From positions 1-64,000 of the forward strand of contig CAKNIZ010000007.1 of the NCBI GenBank assembly GCA_930980855.1: DNA of 64,000 nt. The letters are read 5' to 3'. The translations under genes were made by a program, and so were the position numbers. The notes under the pieces were generated by a model, which saw only the letters and a program-made list of their open reading frames with translations, was not told the origin of the DNA and did no database searches. Origin of the DNA: an uncultured Clostridium sp. Lineage in GTDB: Bacteria; Bacillota; Clostridia; TANB77; CAG-508. Position 1 is the stretch's first letter, and every line of letters starts with the position of its first letter. Of the stretch, positions 12,080 through 22,363 are shown one piece after another.

Positions 12080-13039
12080 TTATCTGGCACTTCTTTCCTG
12101 TCTTAACTTTTCTCTTTTATTATGTTCTTCCACACATTGAATAATAAAATCTTCTACTTTACCAGATTCTTTTATTTTTGTTGGTATATATTTTTCTATT
12201 TTTTCATTATGAATTTTTATAAATTCCTTTTGATTAGGTTTTTCTTGTTGCATTATTTCTTCAATTTTTTCCTCTGTTAGGTTGCCCTCTTGTTCAAGTT
12301 TTTTAAGCCTTATTGCTTGACTAAGTGATGGTGTTACCTCATCAAATTCAAAAATATTTAATAACACATATTGATTATCTTCACTTAAATATGAAAGTTC
12401 TACTGCTGGTCTAAAAGCAATTCTTTTTAAATCTACTTGTTCTAACAATTCTGGAATAAGATAAGTAAGGCGAATATATCTTCTTATTTGTTCAGCACTT
12501 TCATTATTTTGTTCTCCTAACATACCTACAGATGTTTTGCTTTTTAACTTCTCCACCATTGGTGTAGAAGTTTCATCCTCTAATAAATCAATTCTTTTTC
12601 CCTGATGTTTCATTGCTTCAAGTTTCATTTTATATGCAAAGGCTTTTTCACTTGGCAATATTTCTTCTCTTTGTATATTACTATCTACCATTAAGATTAC
12701 TGCTTCATCATCTGATAAGTCTTTAACAATACATCTAATTTGTTTTATTCCTGCTAGCTCACAAGCTCTTTTTCTTCTATGACCTGAAATCATTTCATAA
12801 GTTCCGTCATCTTTTGGTCTAACAATAACAGGTAATATAACACCATATTGCTTTACACTCTTTACCATTTCATCCATTTTATCGTCATCTTGCACTTTGA
12901 ATGGGTGGTTTGGAAAATCTGCTATTTTGTTTATATCTATTTCTTCCACTTTTTCAGCTTTTTCGTAATCTCTTTGAGCTTGGCTAGTAAATAAATCATC
13001 TAACTTTGGAAGTTTCATTTCTTGATCTTGCTCTTTCAT
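12080..13039 (-). CDS. parB: ParB-like partition protein
   Basis: VKQYGVILPVIVRP, YEMISGHRRKRACELAG, NIQREEILPSEKAFAYKMK. Confidence 0.88.
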   Translation of the reverse strand: MKEQDQEMKLPKLDDLFTSQAQRDYEKAEKVEEIDINKIADFPNHPFKVQDDDKMDEMVKSVKQYGVILPVIVRPKDDGTYEMISGHRRKRACELAGIKQIRCIVKDLSDDEAVILMVDSNIQREEILPSEKAFAYKMKLEAMKHQGKRIDLLEDETSTPMVEKLKSKTSVGMLGEQNNESAEQIRRYIRLTYLIPELLEQVDLKRIAFRPAVELSYLSEDNQYVLLNIFEFDEVTPSLSQAIRLKKLEQEGNLTEEKIEEIMQQEKPNQKEFIKIHNEKIEKYIPTKIKESGKVEDFIIQCVEEHNKREKLRQERSAR

Positions 13040-13820
13040 CTTCTAAAACCTCCTTTGCAAATTCTTTATAACTTAAAGCAACAGGGCTATTTTTATCAAA
13101 CTCAAAAATGCTCTTACCTGTTGAGGTGGATTTTGCTGTATTTACTGCCTTGGGGATTTCTGTATTATATATCTTCACAAACTGACCATAGTTTTCATTT
13201 ATTGTATTTCTTACTTTTTTCGACAAGTTTGTTCTTTTATCTACAAGAGTTAGTAATACCCCTCCAATTTTCAAACTAGGATTTATTTGTTTGTGTATTC
13301 TATTAACTGTTTTTAATAAATGTCCCATTCCTTTTGCAGCAAGATATTCTCCTTGTACTGGAATTATTATCTTATCACTACAAGCTAGTGCATTTATTGT
13401 AATTAAACCCAAACTTGGCATACAATCGATTATAATGTAATCATAATTATCTTTAATGTCTTTTATAGCATTTTTGAGTGTGAACTCTCTACTCATTGCA
13501 TTAACTAGAGAAAATTCTATTGCAGATAAATCTAAATTAGATGGAATTAAATCTATTCCCTCTTTATGATGAAGTATGCTTTTTTCTGCATCAAATTCAT
13601 TATCACATATTGTATCAGACATCAGAGTAGCAATAGTATTCTGTAATTCTTCTTGGTTATAGTATCCCATACAAGTGGTTAAATCTCCTTGTGGATCTGC
13701 GTCAATAAGTAGAACTTTATTTCCTTGCTTTCTGAGAGCAACTCCTAAAGAAAAAGCAGTTGTAGTTTTACCTACACCACCCTTTTGGTTTGCTATTGCT
13801 ATAATCTCACTCATTGACAT
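12996..13820 (-). CDS. parA: ParA/Soj-like ATPase
   Basis: IAIANQKGGVGKTTTAFSLG, LLIDADPQGDLT; overlaps the start of parB. Confidence 0.92.
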   Translation of the reverse strand: MSMSEIIAIANQKGGVGKTTTAFSLGVALRKQGNKVLLIDADPQGDLTTCMGYYNQEELQNTIATLMSDTICDNEFDAEKSILHHKEGIDLIPSNLDLSAIEFSLVNAMSREFTLKNAIKDIKDNYDYIIIDCMPSLGLITINALACSDKIIIPVQGEYLAAKGMGHLLKTVNRIHKQINPSLKIGGVLLTLVDKRTNLSKKVRNTINENYGQFVKIYNTEIPKAVNTAKSTSTGKSIFEFDKNSPVALSYKEFAKEVLEDERARSRNETSKVR

Positions 13821-14424
13821 TCTCCTTTTCTGATTTTTTTATGCTATTTCTATAACTAACAAATTGCTCATACAATTCGTGATTTTGTATATCATCAATA
13901 TATTCTTCAACATTTTCAACAAAATCCATGATATTCTCATTCATAATTTTACATATTTCTTTATAACTTGGTGCTTCATATAATTCTGCAAATATAAATG
14001 TTAAACTTTCTGCAATTTCTTCTTCTAAATCTATCATATAGTATAAATTCCTATACATTTCTGGAATGTCTTGTTTAAATGCGTGTTTTATCTCATCTGA
14101 TGATAACATTTGATGTAACACAGTATATAAACTATTTTCAGAAATTTTTGTAAAATGCAATGAATTTCTTAATCTATCTTGTGCATTTTTTAGTATTCTT
14201 AAATCTTCTTCTGTTTTATTTTTTTGTGCTAACAAATTCATTATTTTAGCCATATCTGGATCCATCCAATTTTCGTATTTAATACAATCTTTAATTGTAT
14301 TTATTAACATTGCTTTTATTGTTTCGTGCAATGTTCTTTCATCAAGTCCTTCTAATGCTCCCTCGTTTAGTAATTCATTTTGAACGTCATATTTCCTTTC
14401 AAAATCATAAATTGTTTTTTTCAT
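13807..14424 (-). CDS. Hypothetical protein upstream of parA
   Basis: 205 aa ORF, overlaps the parA start, co-directional. Confidence 0.6.
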   Translation of the reverse strand: MKKTIYDFERKYDVQNELLNEGALEGLDERTLHETIKAMLINTIKDCIKYENWMDPDMAKIMNLLAQKNKTEEDLRILKNAQDRLRNSLHFTKISENSLYTVLHQMLSSDEIKHAFKQDIPEMYRNLYYMIDLEEEIAESLTFIFAELYEAPSYKEICKIMNENIMDFVENVEEYIDDIQNHELYEQFVSYRNSIKKSEKENVNE

Positions 14425-14466
14425 CTAAATTTACCTCCTTAAAATTATTTTTGAGGCAATAAAAAA

Positions 14467-14496
14467 GAAGCTAACTTATTTCTAAATTAACTTCTA
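14467..14496 (-). terminator. Hairpin downstream of queH-GNAT gene
   Basis: AGAAGCTAACTTATTTCTAAATTAACTTCT inverted repeat. Confidence 0.4.
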
Positions 14497-14512
14497 TATG
14501 TTAGATATTATT

Positions 14513-15562
14513 TCAATAACTACATTTTTTATTTAAATCTTTTGAATAATATATTAAATCTGTACAAACTAAATCTCCGTCTTTTATTTCTTCTTCATAA
14601 TTATCTATAAAGAAATTCTTTACTGTTTTTTCATACTTATCAAAACCTTGTTTTACATAGAATGGGATATTATTTTCTGTTGTTCCAACTATCATTTTGT
14701 TATACCTTGTCTTATAATTATCTGCTAAATACTTAATCATTTTTTTTGCATAGCCTTTTCCTCTGTAATTTTCTTTCGTAGCAATATTTTTTAGTTCTAT
14801 TGTATCATCATCTTTTTTTATAGTTACTGCAATACATGCTAATTCATCATTATAGGTTAATACAAATAATTCTCCCTCAGATAAGTATTTATTTATCATT
14901 TTTTCACTAGGATCTGCCTCAAGAAGCAAATCCATATACTGCTTTTTATTATCTTTTTGTTTCTTTATATTGATGGAATGCTTAACTGGTAAAAACTCAA
15001 AACCTTCAGGTAACTTTGGTTTATTATTTGTGTGGGTTAAAATTATTTGCTCCTCTGAAAATATACAACCACAATATTTTTGCATGTATAGTCCCAAATC
15101 GTGTGCTTTTTGGTGTCCTTCCCAAAAGCCAACTCTAAAATCTTTATATAGAAAATTCAATCCATATTTTGCACAAGTTTCTTCCATATATTTTTTTATA
15201 AATTCGTGATTTTGATATATGCTATAAAGTAGAGTTGTTGTCACAGTATCAAATTCATTTTCTTTAGCAAATTTACAAGTTTGTTCAATTCTAACAGGAT
15301 AACAATAATTTGTGCATCTATTTTTCAAATCTTTTACCGCTTCAGTGCAAAATTTATCTAATCCATAGTCTTCATCGATAATAGCATCTAAGTTCAAACT
15401 TTTTGCATAATCTTTTAAACAGTCTCTACGAGATTTATATTCTGTATATGGATGTATATTAGGATTATACCAATAAAGTGTTGGCTTAATATTTTCTTTT
15501 TCCAATTCATCTATACAGTAAACACTGCAAGGCGCACAACATGTATGCATTAGTAATTTCAT
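14513..15562 (-). CDS. queH: Epoxyqueuosine reductase QueH fused to a C-terminal GNAT acetyltransferase domain
   Basis: MKLLMHTCCAPCSVYC, YNPNIHPYTEYKSR, DFRVGFWEGHQKAHDLGLYMQKYCGCIFSE; C-term GNAT LKNIATKENYRGKGYAKKMIKYL...FYVKQGFDKYEK. Confidence 0.85.
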   Translation of the reverse strand: MKLLMHTCCAPCSVYCIDELEKENIKPTLYWYNPNIHPYTEYKSRRDCLKDYAKSLNLDAIIDEDYGLDKFCTEAVKDLKNRCTNYCYPVRIEQTCKFAKENEFDTVTTTLLYSIYQNHEFIKKYMEETCAKYGLNFLYKDFRVGFWEGHQKAHDLGLYMQKYCGCIFSEEQIILTHTNNKPKLPEGFEFLPVKHSINIKKQKDNKKQYMDLLLEADPSEKMINKYLSEGELFVLTYNDELACIAVTIKKDDDTIELKNIATKENYRGKGYAKKMIKYLADNYKTRYNKMIVGTTENNIPFYVKQGFDKYEKTVKNFFIDNYEEEIKDGDLVCTDLIYYSKDLNKKCSY

Positions 15563-15601
15563 AGTAATCCCTCCTTCAAATTATGATTTAGCTCAATAAA
15601 A

Positions 15602-17482
15602 TTATTTTTCATTTTTTACTAACAGTCCACCAACATCATTTGAATACAATATTGTAGAATTTTCAAATAATTCTTCATTTAAGTATTTATAACCTAATGT
15701 ATATTTAAAGTATATCACATATTTTGCTTTATTTAGCAAATTATCATATTCTAAGAAAGTTACATCAAATTTATTTTGTCCTCTTCTATTTTCTGTTTCG
15801 TCATTTTCTACAACATACTGAGTAAATGAGTATCCCCATGAAATTTGTTCTGGATTTCCAAATATTAAATAATTATCTTCTAAATCATAATTTTCAAGTA
15901 TGTATTTTAATAATTCTATTTCTGAATGATTAAAGTCTTCTTCACAATCTTGAATTATATATTTATTTGAGCCATATATATCCATTAGAGTAAATATATT
16001 TTCACGAGATGATACTTTTTCCCCTTTTTCTAACACAGTTGGCACCGATATTAAATATACAACTAAAATTCCAACATACAGCACAACTAGCATAATTGGA
16101 AGTATCTCTTGTTTTTCAGCTAAGTACATTAGTCCTCTAAAATTTAATATGAATATTATAATCCACAATGTAAAATAGTTTTTTGACAAGTAATAATATG
16201 AAACTTTATCAAAAGCTCTTCCTATTAGGAGCAATATTATATACAAAACATTTAAAATAAATAGTATTGATAAGAATTTGTTCTCTTTGAATTTCCTTAT
16301 TACTACATACAATGCTAATGGCAAAAGTAATATAAAATTTGAATATAAATTTGTATATATATATCCAAACCCATTGAATCCACTGCCTATAAGTGATTTT
16401 GGTACATCTAAAATTTCTTCTGTATCTATACTATTATTAATTAAAATTTTATATATACTTGGTTCCATATGATAAATATATCCTAAAAAAAATGGAACAA
16501 GCAATGTTACTGTAAGCATGATTATATTATTTTTACAAATTATTTTCTTTTCTTTCTTATAAGAATATATGCACAAATATATCCATTCTGCTGAATATAC
16601 AAAAGGTACAAACATGTAATAAGAGCAGAATAAACCAAAGTTTATTAAAAATAGTATTATTATGCTATATGAGAATTTTATTTTATCCTCTTTTATCATG
16701 AACATCATTGCAATAATCGCTAATATTATTGTAAATGACATACTCATATATTCGAAACCAAATAATAGACTATTTAGTGGATATCCTAAAAGGCACAGTA
16801 TACTTACAATTAATGCAAGAATTTTATTTTTTTCGTTTTTAGTAAATCTACACAATATGAAATATATTAGGTAGCCTGTGAGATACAAAATAAAAATTCC
16901 AAATGTAATGAAAATAACATAGTTATCTATTACATTTATTTTGCCTTCAAAACATTTCATAAGTAACCCAGAATTAACATATGATGCAAATTTTCTTGTT
17001 TCAAAATTTCCAAAAGCAAAATCTTTTGAATTTGTTAAAAGCTTTTCTTCTTGCATAAATTTTATTGATGTCAAGTAGTGTGTTGCTGGATCCCCTGTTT
17101 CATACTTAATATTGAATGGAAATCTAAAGTTCAAAAATGTCACCAAAAGAGTTATTATTAATATTACTACTGCTGAAAAAGAATCGACTCTATTTATCGA
17201 ATACTCTTGTATATTAAATTTATTGTTTTTATTCTTTCTTAAAATTTTTATAATTAATATTATAGATATTACTAAATTTATAATTGCCAATATGTATAAT
17301 TTGTTTGGTATGTTAAAAAAAGTAAGTACATAACAAATAAAGGCATTATAGCACATATTTATAACTGCTGTTATTCCTATAAATGTTAATATACTTATCT
17401 TTTTATCTACCTTTTTTATTAAAATAAAACTTGCATTCAATATTACAGTTGTTATTACAAATATTATTCCTTCTAAATTCAT
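15602..17482 (-). CDS. Polytopic membrane protein, glycosyltransferase-39-like
   Basis: 626 aa, many TM segments, lumenal ETGDPATHYLTSIKFMQEEKL; next to polysaccharide genes. Confidence 0.5.
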   Translation of the reverse strand: MNLEGIIFVITTVILNASFILIKKVDKKISILTFIGITAVINMCYNAFICYVLTFFNIPNKLYILAIINLVISIILIIKILRKNKNNKFNIQEYSINRVDSFSAVVILIITLLVTFLNFRFPFNIKYETGDPATHYLTSIKFMQEEKLLTNSKDFAFGNFETRKFASYVNSGLLMKCFEGKINVIDNYVIFITFGIFILYLTGYLIYFILCRFTKNEKNKILALIVSILCLLGYPLNSLLFGFEYMSMSFTIILAIIAMMFMIKEDKIKFSYSIIILFLINFGLFCSYYMFVPFVYSAEWIYLCIYSYKKEKKIICKNNIIMLTVTLLVPFFLGYIYHMEPSIYKILINNSIDTEEILDVPKSLIGSGFNGFGYIYTNLYSNFILLLPLALYVVIRKFKENKFLSILFILNVLYIILLLIGRAFDKVSYYYLSKNYFTLWIIIFILNFRGLMYLAEKQEILPIMLVVLYVGILVVYLISVPTVLEKGEKVSSRENIFTLMDIYGSNKYIIQDCEEDFNHSEIELLKYILENYDLEDNYLIFGNPEQISWGYSFTQYVVENDETENRRGQNKFDVTFLEYDNLLNKAKYVIYFKYTLGYKYLNEELFENSTILYSNDVGGLLVKNEK

Positions 17483-17487
17483 TTGTT

Positions 17488-18501
17488 TTATTCCCCATTT
17501 TCTTCATAAGGTATATTAAGATGTTTATATGCCTCTGGCATTGCTATTCTTCCTCTTGGAGTTCTTGAAATATATCCTATTTGTATCAGATATGGTTCAT
17601 ACACATCTTCAATTGTCGTTATTTCTTCACCAAGTGTTGTTGCCAAAGTTTCAATTCCAACAGGTTTTCCCATATACTTTTTAATTAAAGTTTCTAATAT
17701 TCTTCTATCTATAGAATCTAGTCCCATATCATCTATATCTAGCTTATTTAATGCTATCTTTGCGATATCTAATGTTATTGTTCCATTTCCTAAAACTGAC
17801 GCATAGTCTCTTACTCTTTTTAATAGTCTATTTGCAATTCTAGGTGTTCCTCTTGAGCGTTTTGCAATTTCTATTGCTGCATCATTGTCTATTGCTATTT
17901 CTAATATATTAGATGACCTTTTTACTATTGTGGTTAATTCTTCCGCATTATATAATTCTAATCTTTCAACTATTCCAAATCTATCTCTAAGTGGAGTTGT
18001 TAATGCTCCTGCTCTAGTTGTTGCTCCAATCAAAGTAAACTTAGGTAAATCTAATCTTATTGACCTTGCACTAGGTCCTTTTCCTATAATTATATCAAGT
18101 GTAAAATCTTCTAATGCTGGATACAATATTTCTTCAACACTTTTGTTTAATCTATGTATTTCATCTATGAAAAGTACATCAAATTCTGATAAATTTGTAA
18201 GTAGCGCTGCTAAATCTCCTGGCTTTTCTATTGCAGGTCCTGATGTAATTTTTAAATTTGAGTTCATTTCATGTGAAATTATATTTGCAAGTGTAGTTTT
18301 TCCAAGTCCAGGTGGTCCATACAAAAGTACATGGTCAAGTGGCTCTTCTCTTTTTTTGGCCGCTTCTATATATATTTTCATATTTTCTTTTACTTTTGTT
18401 TGTCCTATATATTCACTTAAAGTTTTTGGTCTTAGAACATTTTCTTGCTGTGATTCCATATTATCTAAGACATTAGGACTTATTAAGTTTTCTTCATCCA
18501 T
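17488..18501 (-). CDS. ruvB: Holliday junction branch migration helicase RuvB
   Basis: [65 protein letters not shown]. Confidence 0.97.
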   Translation of the reverse strand: MDEENLISPNVLDNMESQQENVLRPKTLSEYIGQTKVKENMKIYIEAAKKREEPLDHVLLYGPPGLGKTTLANIISHEMNSNLKITSGPAIEKPGDLAALLTNLSEFDVLFIDEIHRLNKSVEEILYPALEDFTLDIIIGKGPSARSIRLDLPKFTLIGATTRAGALTTPLRDRFGIVERLELYNAEELTTIVKRSSNILEIAIDNDAAIEIAKRSRGTPRIANRLLKRVRDYASVLGNGTITLDIAKIALNKLDIDDMGLDSIDRRILETLIKKYMGKPVGIETLATTLGEEITTIEDVYEPYLIQIGYISRTPRGRIAMPEAYKHLNIPYEENGE

Positions 18502-18516
18502 TTTTGCTCTTCCTTT

Positions 18517-19614
18517 TTATTTAGAATTTTTCTTTCTATCTTTTATGCTTTTTATTTCTTGATTTTTAAAGTTTTTTAACTCTTTATATCCAATAGCTAT
18601 AATGGCTATTACAATAAGTGCAAAGGATAATGCTTTCCATATTCCATCATCTATTAGTATAACTGCAAACATTCCAAGTGTAGCACTTGCTCCATATAAA
18701 ATAGTAACTGCTTGCTTTTGTGAGAATCCTTTTCTCATTAACCTATGATGTAAATGTCCTTTATCTGCTTGAAATACCGCTTTTAACGATTTTCCTTTAA
18801 TTATTCTTCTAATTATTGCAAATAATGTATCAAATATAGGTAATGCTAAAACTAATATTGGTGCTACTAAAACTACTAATGTAACTGTTTTTGCAACTCC
18901 TAATATTGATATAGTTGCTAAGCAAAATCCTAAAAATTGAGCTCCAACATCTCCAATAAAAGTTTTTGCTGGGTTCAAATTAAATGGTAAAAATCCACTG
19001 ATTGCTCCTGCTAGAGCAGTTATTAATATTATAGATATAATAGGTGATTCATTTGTTGCAAATATTATTAATAATGATATACATGAAATTAATGATGTTC
19101 CTGATGAAAGTCCATCTAAACCATCTATTAAGTTTATTGCATTTGTTATTCCTACAATCCAGCCCACTGTTAGGATAAAGTTAAGCACTGGGTGTATTGC
19201 TATTTCGTTTATTGTATCTATTCTTATTCCAAACGAATACACAATTACCGCTGCTAATACTTGTCCTATTAATTTTTGCCAAGGTTTTAATGTTTTGATA
19301 TCGTCAATATATGCAAATACGGATAGCACAATTATTCCCAATAAAAATCCTAGTAATTTCATTTGATAGTTTTCAGAATCATTTAATACTAAGTTTCCTT
19401 CGATTGTCATAGTAATTATTAAATATACTGCTGAAACTAAAAATCCTATAATTACTGCAATTCCACCAATTCTAGGTATTGGTCTTTTATTTACCCTCCT
19501 ATCTGATGGATAATCTATTGCTCCTACCTTTTTTGCTAATTTTATTGTATAAGGTACCATTACAAATGAAGTTATAAAGGCTAACAAAAATGCTATTGCG
19601 ATATCTCCCCACAT
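18517..19614 (-). CDS. MraY/WecA/TagO-family undecaprenyl-phosphate N-acetylglucosaminyl 1-phosphate transferase
   Basis: NAINLIDGLDGLSSG, FIGDVGAQFLGF, KGHLHHRLMRKGFSQ. Confidence 0.92.
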   Translation of the reverse strand: MWGDIAIAFLLAFITSFVMVPYTIKLAKKVGAIDYPSDRRVNKRPIPRIGGIAVIIGFLVSAVYLIITMTIEGNLVLNDSENYQMKLLGFLLGIIVLSVFAYIDDIKTLKPWQKLIGQVLAAVIVYSFGIRIDTINEIAIHPVLNFILTVGWIVGITNAINLIDGLDGLSSGTSLISCISLLIIFATNESPIISIILITALAGAISGFLPFNLNPAKTFIGDVGAQFLGFCLATISILGVAKTVTLVVLVAPILVLALPIFDTLFAIIRRIIKGKSLKAVFQADKGHLHHRLMRKGFSQKQAVTILYGASATLGMFAVILIDDGIWKALSFALIVIAIIAIGYKELKNFKNQEIKSIKDRKKNSK

Positions 19615-19617
19615 AAA

Positions 19618-21228
19618 TTAGTCCTCCTGTTTTTTATTATTTTTTGATGTTACTTTTTTTACTATATTTTTAATCCATTCACAAGTTTCTTTTATTCCTA
19701 TGCTTGCTATTGGAATTAGTATTATTACATATGGTATTATGTACCTAGATTTAGCTTCCCATAATATATGAAATAAAAATCCACCTATAAATATAAGTAT
19801 TAATAATGCTTGTTCATTTGTAATATTGTTATTTCTTAACATAAATATTAATACTGCTGAAAATATAAGTAATACTAATATTTTTTCATATGTCTTGTTA
19901 AGATTATAAAATCTCAAGACCTCTTTGTCAACATTTTCATATTCAAGTATTTGTTCTTCAGTAGCTGTTCCTTCATTTACAGACATGTCCCCAAAATTAA
20001 ATGATAAATTATACCACACACTACCAAATGTACACTCTGCCCACATTGAAGCAATTTTCTTTGTATAAAATTCCATAAAGTTTTCTGGATTTTTGAACTC
20101 AGCTAATTTTTTTTGAAAATCTAGTTTATAAACTTCTTTTGTAAGTGTTCCATCCCTCCATCCATCCCCAAAAAGGTCCGCATACCAGCCATACCCTCTT
20201 GTTGCTCTGGTTATTCCTATATCTAAAAATCCTATAGTTGGAAATGCCTTTTCTTTATCTAGTCCTAATTTATTTTGCATAAATGCTTTATATAAATTTG
20301 TTGGAATTATGCTAACTAACACAAAAATTATGATAAATCCTACTTTTAAGGTTGATTGTAACACTTTGCTTTTAGGCGGTATTTGTTCTTTTGAAATCTT
20401 TGCTATAAATTGTATTAAACCTAAAATTAAATAAATAGTAATTGCTACAACAAATATTAGCATATTCATTCTTAAGAAATATGACATTGACATAAGTAAT
20501 GCTGATGCCACCAGATATCTTGCCTTATTTTCTCCAGAATATTTCATAATATAATATATTGCAAATATTGCAAATGGCAAACTTATAAAGTCTCCATATA
20601 TAAAGGTTGAGAGTAGTGGTAGTGCTGTAAATGTAAACCCATATATTATAAATGCAAATGTATTTAATGAATTTTCTTTATTTGCAATTTTCTTTGATAT
20701 TAGGTATAAACCTAAAATTGTAAATGTATTTGCTATCGCATTAGCATATTGCAGTACTTTTACATCGTTTGTATTAAATAGTTTTAATATTACAGCGTAA
20801 AAGCTTGCAGTAGATATTTGCTGAGGATACATTTGTAAATATGAATCTCCCATTAAATCTGTATTACCATCTTTCATTTTGACTGCAGTGTCATACATAT
20901 AATATTGGTCATAATTTGGATTTGCGCTTCTTATATTAATCCATAATACTTGCATTATAAAGTATATAACAAATAATGAAATTAATATAATATTCTTCGT
21001 TTTTTTACTTAATTTTATGTTTTTTGATTTATAAAGTACATAGTAAATTGCAATAACTGAAATAATATAGCCTAAAATTAATATTACATCATTTGAATTA
21101 ATAACAATGTCTTCACTCATTCTGTTATTTAGACTTACATTATAGGCTAAATTAATCATTATTATTACTACTATTGCAATTAGTCCTATTAATTCTATTA
21201 TGCCTTTTAAAAACTTATTTATCTTCAT
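19618..21228 (-). CDS. Membrane glycosyltransferase-like protein (paralog of 23305-24813)
   Basis: Shared motifs NPNYDQYYMYDTA, SMWAECTFGSVWYNLSFNFGD, GGFLFHILWEAKSRYIIPYVIILIP. Confidence 0.7.
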   Translation of the reverse strand: MKINKFLKGIIELIGLIAIVVIIMINLAYNVSLNNRMSEDIVINSNDVILILGYIISVIAIYYVLYKSKNIKLSKKTKNIILISLFVIYFIMQVLWINIRSANPNYDQYYMYDTAVKMKDGNTDLMGDSYLQMYPQQISTASFYAVILKLFNTNDVKVLQYANAIANTFTILGLYLISKKIANKENSLNTFAFIIYGFTFTALPLLSTFIYGDFISLPFAIFAIYYIMKYSGENKARYLVASALLMSMSYFLRMNMLIFVVAITIYLILGLIQFIAKISKEQIPPKSKVLQSTLKVGFIIIFVLVSIIPTNLYKAFMQNKLGLDKEKAFPTIGFLDIGITRATRGYGWYADLFGDGWRDGTLTKEVYKLDFQKKLAEFKNPENFMEFYTKKIASMWAECTFGSVWYNLSFNFGDMSVNEGTATEEQILEYENVDKEVLRFYNLNKTYEKILVLLIFSAVLIFMLRNNNITNEQALLILIFIGGFLFHILWEAKSRYIIPYVIILIPIASIGIKETCEWIKNIVKKVTSKNNKKQED

Positions 21229-21243
21229 ACTTTCTTCCTTTGA

Positions 21244-22188
21244 TTAGTCGTTATTTTCTCTTTCTCCATTATATTCATTTACTAGATACAATGGTCTATT
21301 TTTTGATGCATTAAATATTCTTCCTAAATACTCTCCAATAATTCCAAATAATAGTATTTGTACTCCTGAGAAAAATAGTACTAAAAGAATAATTGCTTGA
21401 AATGCTTGAATTGCAACATCTTGAGTTATACATTTGATTATTACATATATGAAATATACAAACAAAGCTAAAAATGTAGGTATAGCAATATATGTTGAAA
21501 TTCTAAGTGGAGATGTTGTAAATGATGTAATTCCATCTATTGCAAGATTAACTAGTTTTTTATAATTCCATTTTGTTTTTCCGGCAACTCTAGGGTCTCT
21601 ATCATACATTACTGCCTTTTTCTTGTATCCAATCCAGCTAAACATTGATTTTGAATTTCTATCTGTTTCTCTTAGTTTTTTAAGTGCATTTACACATCTT
21701 CTATCTAATAATCTAAAGTCTCCTGTATCTTTTTGAATAGGAACTGGAGTTAAAGTTTGTAATACTTTGTAATACATTTTTGATGTAAATTTCTTCAAAA
21801 ATGTTTCTCCTGCTCTACTTCTTCTTTGAGCATAAACATCATCATAGCCTTTTTCCCAATATTTTATCATTTCTGGAATAAGTTCTGGTGGGTCTTGAAG
21901 ATCTGCATCCATAAAAATTACTGCGTCACCGGTTGCATAATCTAATCCTGCAATCATTCCTATTTCTTTTCCAAAATTTCTTGAAAAATCTACATATGAT
22001 ATTCTTGAATCTTTTTCTCTATATTCTTTTATTAAATTTAGTGTATTATCTTTTGAACCATCATTTATAAATAAAATTTCAAATTCATAGTTTGTAATAC
22101 TATCCATCAATTTTTCTAATCTTTCATACAAAAATGGTAAAGATTCTTCTTCATTGTATGCTGGTATAATTATTGATATTTTTTTCAT
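21244..22188 (-). CDS. GtrB/DPM1-like GT2 polyprenyl-phosphate glycosyltransferase
   Basis: ISIIIPAYNEEESLPFLYERL, VIFMDADLQDPPELIPEMI, two C-terminal TM helices. Confidence 0.92.
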   Translation of the reverse strand: MKKISIIIPAYNEEESLPFLYERLEKLMDSITNYEFEILFINDGSKDNTLNLIKEYREKDSRISYVDFSRNFGKEIGMIAGLDYATGDAVIFMDADLQDPPELIPEMIKYWEKGYDDVYAQRRSRAGETFLKKFTSKMYYKVLQTLTPVPIQKDTGDFRLLDRRCVNALKKLRETDRNSKSMFSWIGYKKKAVMYDRDPRVAGKTKWNYKKLVNLAIDGITSFTTSPLRISTYIAIPTFLALFVYFIYVIIKCITQDVAIQAFQAIILLVLFFSGVQILLFGIIGEYLGRIFNASKNRPLYLVNEYNGERENND

Positions 22189-22210
22189 TTTAGATTAACT
22201 CCAATCTTTT

Positions 22211-22358
22211 TTATTATTTTTCAAATTGTATATTTTAAGTTCTTGTCACTTGCGGTCGCTTCGCTCCAAACGCACTTCGCTGGAATCCTTCCAGCTCGTT
22301 TAAACGCTCACGCGTGACTGCGAATCTTTAAAATATACAATTTAAAGATTATAATAAA
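22211..22358. repeat. Palindromic GC-island element, family A copy 1
   Basis: Arms ...CAAATTGTATATTTTAA / TTTAAAATATACAATTTAAAG...; core shares CGTTTAAACGAGCTGGAA...CCAGCGAAGTGCGTTTGGAGCGAAGCGACCGCAAG (minus strand) with the 55850 copy. Confidence 0.8.
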
Positions 22359-22363
22359 AAAAT

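Noticed and set aside
14425-14512. tRNA gene or att site at the putative element boundary
   Set aside because: No tRNA-like sequence seen; only a terminator-like hairpin.
17885-18562. 225-aa plus-strand ORF
   Set aside because: Antisense to ruvB, which has full conserved motifs; no independent protein-like motif.
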